From assembly GCA_013815505.1 (NCBI GenBank), contig JACDGA010000083.1, forward strand, positions 1 to 7,547: DNA of 7,547 nucleotides, given 5' to 3'. How positions within the stretch are numbered: the stretch's first letter is position 1; the number at the start of each line of letters is the position of its first letter. The DNA comes from Acidimicrobiia bacterium (GTDB taxonomy: Bacteria; Actinomycetota; Acidimicrobiia; Acidimicrobiales; Ilumatobacteraceae). The translations under genes and the position numbers were made by a program. Positions 6,832-7,547 of this stretch are shown here, piece after piece. Below the pieces are notes generated by a model. It ran no database searches. It was not told where the DNA came from and worked only from the letters and a program-made list of their open reading frames with translations.

Positions 6832-7470
6832 ATGCCTGACCAGCGGTCTGTGGATGGTTCGGTGCCACCGCCCCGCCGGATCGGGTTATTCGGTGGAACT
6901 TTCGACCCTCCCCACGTGGGTCATCTGGTGACGGCCGTGAACGTGGCGCACGAGCTGGATCTCGACCTGACGATCCTGATGGTCGCCAATGTCCCGTGGC
7001 AGAAGTCGGGAACGCGCGAGATCACTCCTGCGCTCGACCGACTGGCGATGGTCGAGGCCGCCGTCGGCGACGTCGAGGGCCTCAGTGCCGGCCGCACCGA
7101 GATCGACCTCGGCGGCGCCAGCTACACAGCCGACACGCTGGAGGCATTGGGCGACGAGCACCCCGAGGCCGAGCTGTTCACGATCGTCGGCGACGACGCA
7201 GCCGCCGGCCTGAAGTCGTGGACGCGCTTCGGCGAGGTCATCGAACGCTCCCGGCTCGTGGTCGTCGACCGGCCGGGGAACCGGGTCGAGTTGCCACCGA
7301 TCGTCGACTGGATCAGGGTCGAGGTACCCCGCCTCGAGGTGTCGAGCACCGATCTGCGCGAGCGCTTCGTCGACGGTCGACCCCTCGACTACCTGGTGAC
7401 CGAGCCAGTGCTCGACGTGATCGCGCAGCGTCGGTTGTACGAGTTCGAGTCCGAGGTCCTGCGCTCGTGA
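6832..7470 (+). CDS. nadD: Nicotinate-nucleotide adenylyltransferase
   Basis: A 212-aa nucleotidyltransferase that adenylates nicotinate mononucleotide with ATP to give deamido-NAD, the penultimate step of NAD synthesis, in the cytosol. Seen: IGLFGGTFDPPHVGHL, whose ATP-binding GGTFDPPHVGH loop spans 21-31 with H28 and H31. PWQK (55-58) is the actinobacterial form of the usual PPHK. Also seen are LDRLAMVEAAV, GGASYTADTLEAL, VGDDAAAGLKSW, SRLVVVDRPG and SSTDLRERF (171-179), which is the ISSTxIR ATP-contacting motif. Length matches the family. The first motif starts near residue 18, slightly later than usual. Downstream GTGs at 6850 or 6862 are possible starts, but ATG 6832 fits the TACACT box. 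The stop overlaps the next start (GTGA), so the two are probably co-transcribed. Family assignment is very secure. Confidence 0.95.
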   Translation: MPDQRSVDGSVPPPRRIGLFGGTFDPPHVGHLVTAVNVAHELDLDLTILMVANVPWQKSGTREITPALDRLAMVEAAVGDVEGLSAGRTEIDLGGASYTADTLEALGDEHPEAELFTIVGDDAAAGLKSWTRFGEVIERSRLVVVDRPGNRVELPPIVDWIRVEVPRLEVSSTDLRERFVDGRPLDYLVTEPVLDVIAQRRLYEFESEVLRS

Positions 7471-7547
7471 CGCCGGCGTCCGATCGACGGCGCAGGGCCA
7501 CACGCGTCGGTGCGATCGCCACCGGCGTCGCCTTCGCAGTGGTGATC
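7467..7547 (+). CDS. N-terminus of a membrane-anchored protein (3' partial)
   Basis: GTG 7467 overlaps the nadD stop (GTGA) and opens a frame that stays open to the window end, giving 27 residues. GAGG at 7453-7456 lies ten bases upstream. The visible peptide has an arginine-rich start (SDRRRRATR) followed by a hydrophobic stretch (VGAIATGVAFAVVI), the charge pattern of an inside-anchored signal-anchor helix. Too little is present to name it. A LytR-CpsA-Psr cell-wall ligase has such an N-terminus and is one possibility, but this is only a guess. Very likely translationally coupled to nadD. Confidence 0.6.
   Translation, partial: MTPASDRRRRATRVGAIATGVAFAVVI

Noticed and set aside
6594..6833. 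Minus-strand 79-codon open frame in the intergenic region
   Set aside because: Proline/arginine-rich, no motif, and it overlaps both promoter regions; likely chance.
1..7547. CRISPR arrays, tRNA/rRNA genes, insertion sequences, phage or defence genes
   Set aside because: No regularly spaced repeats, tRNA-like folds, transposase motifs or terminal inverted repeats were found; the window is almost fully explained by ordinary genes.

Overview
The window looks like part of the chromosome of a high-GC actinobacterium. GC-rich third codon positions, frequent GTG starts, stop/start overlaps and an NadD with an actinobacterial-type PWQK motif all point that way. An Acidimicrobiia (Ilumatobacter-like) source is my guess from overall feel and is not proven by the sequence.

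Bases 1-5663 hold a tight plus-strand operon of four catabolic genes. First is a 5'-truncated, FAD-less molybdenum hydroxylase that fuses [2Fe-2S] domains to a molybdopterin domain (XdhD architecture). It is followed by an SsnA-like amidohydrolase, an LLM-class flavin oxidoreductase and a diaminopropionate ammonia-lyase (DpaL/YgeX). The first three junctions are a GTGA overlap, an ATGA overlap and a 13-base gap. XdhD, SsnA and YgeX homologues also lie together in the E. coli yge-ygf-xdhD purine/urate gene cluster, so the window probably carries an actinobacterial purine or N-heterocycle degradation operon. The luciferase-like flavoprotein is not part of the E. coli cluster and is the most novel element. 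The amidohydrolase lacks most of its N-terminal beta domain but keeps every metal ligand I can identify.

Bases 5664-5769 separate convergent genes and contain a perfect 13-bp hairpin, a probable terminator. Bases 5770-6597 (minus strand) encode a compact sigma-70-family factor with several changed promoter-contacting residues. A 234-base divergent intergenic region follows. It holds a plausible leaderless promoter and a 15-codon upstream ORF. nadD (NAD biosynthesis) is at 6832-7470, and the first 27 codons of a membrane-anchored protein overlap its stop codon and run off the window.

The likely logic of the operon is as follows: XdhD hydroxylates a purine-like ring, SsnA deaminates or hydrolyses a ring substituent, the flavoprotein performs an unknown redox or oxygenation step, and DpaL turns a diaminopropionate-type fragment into pyruvate and ammonia. 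The order and substrates are inference.
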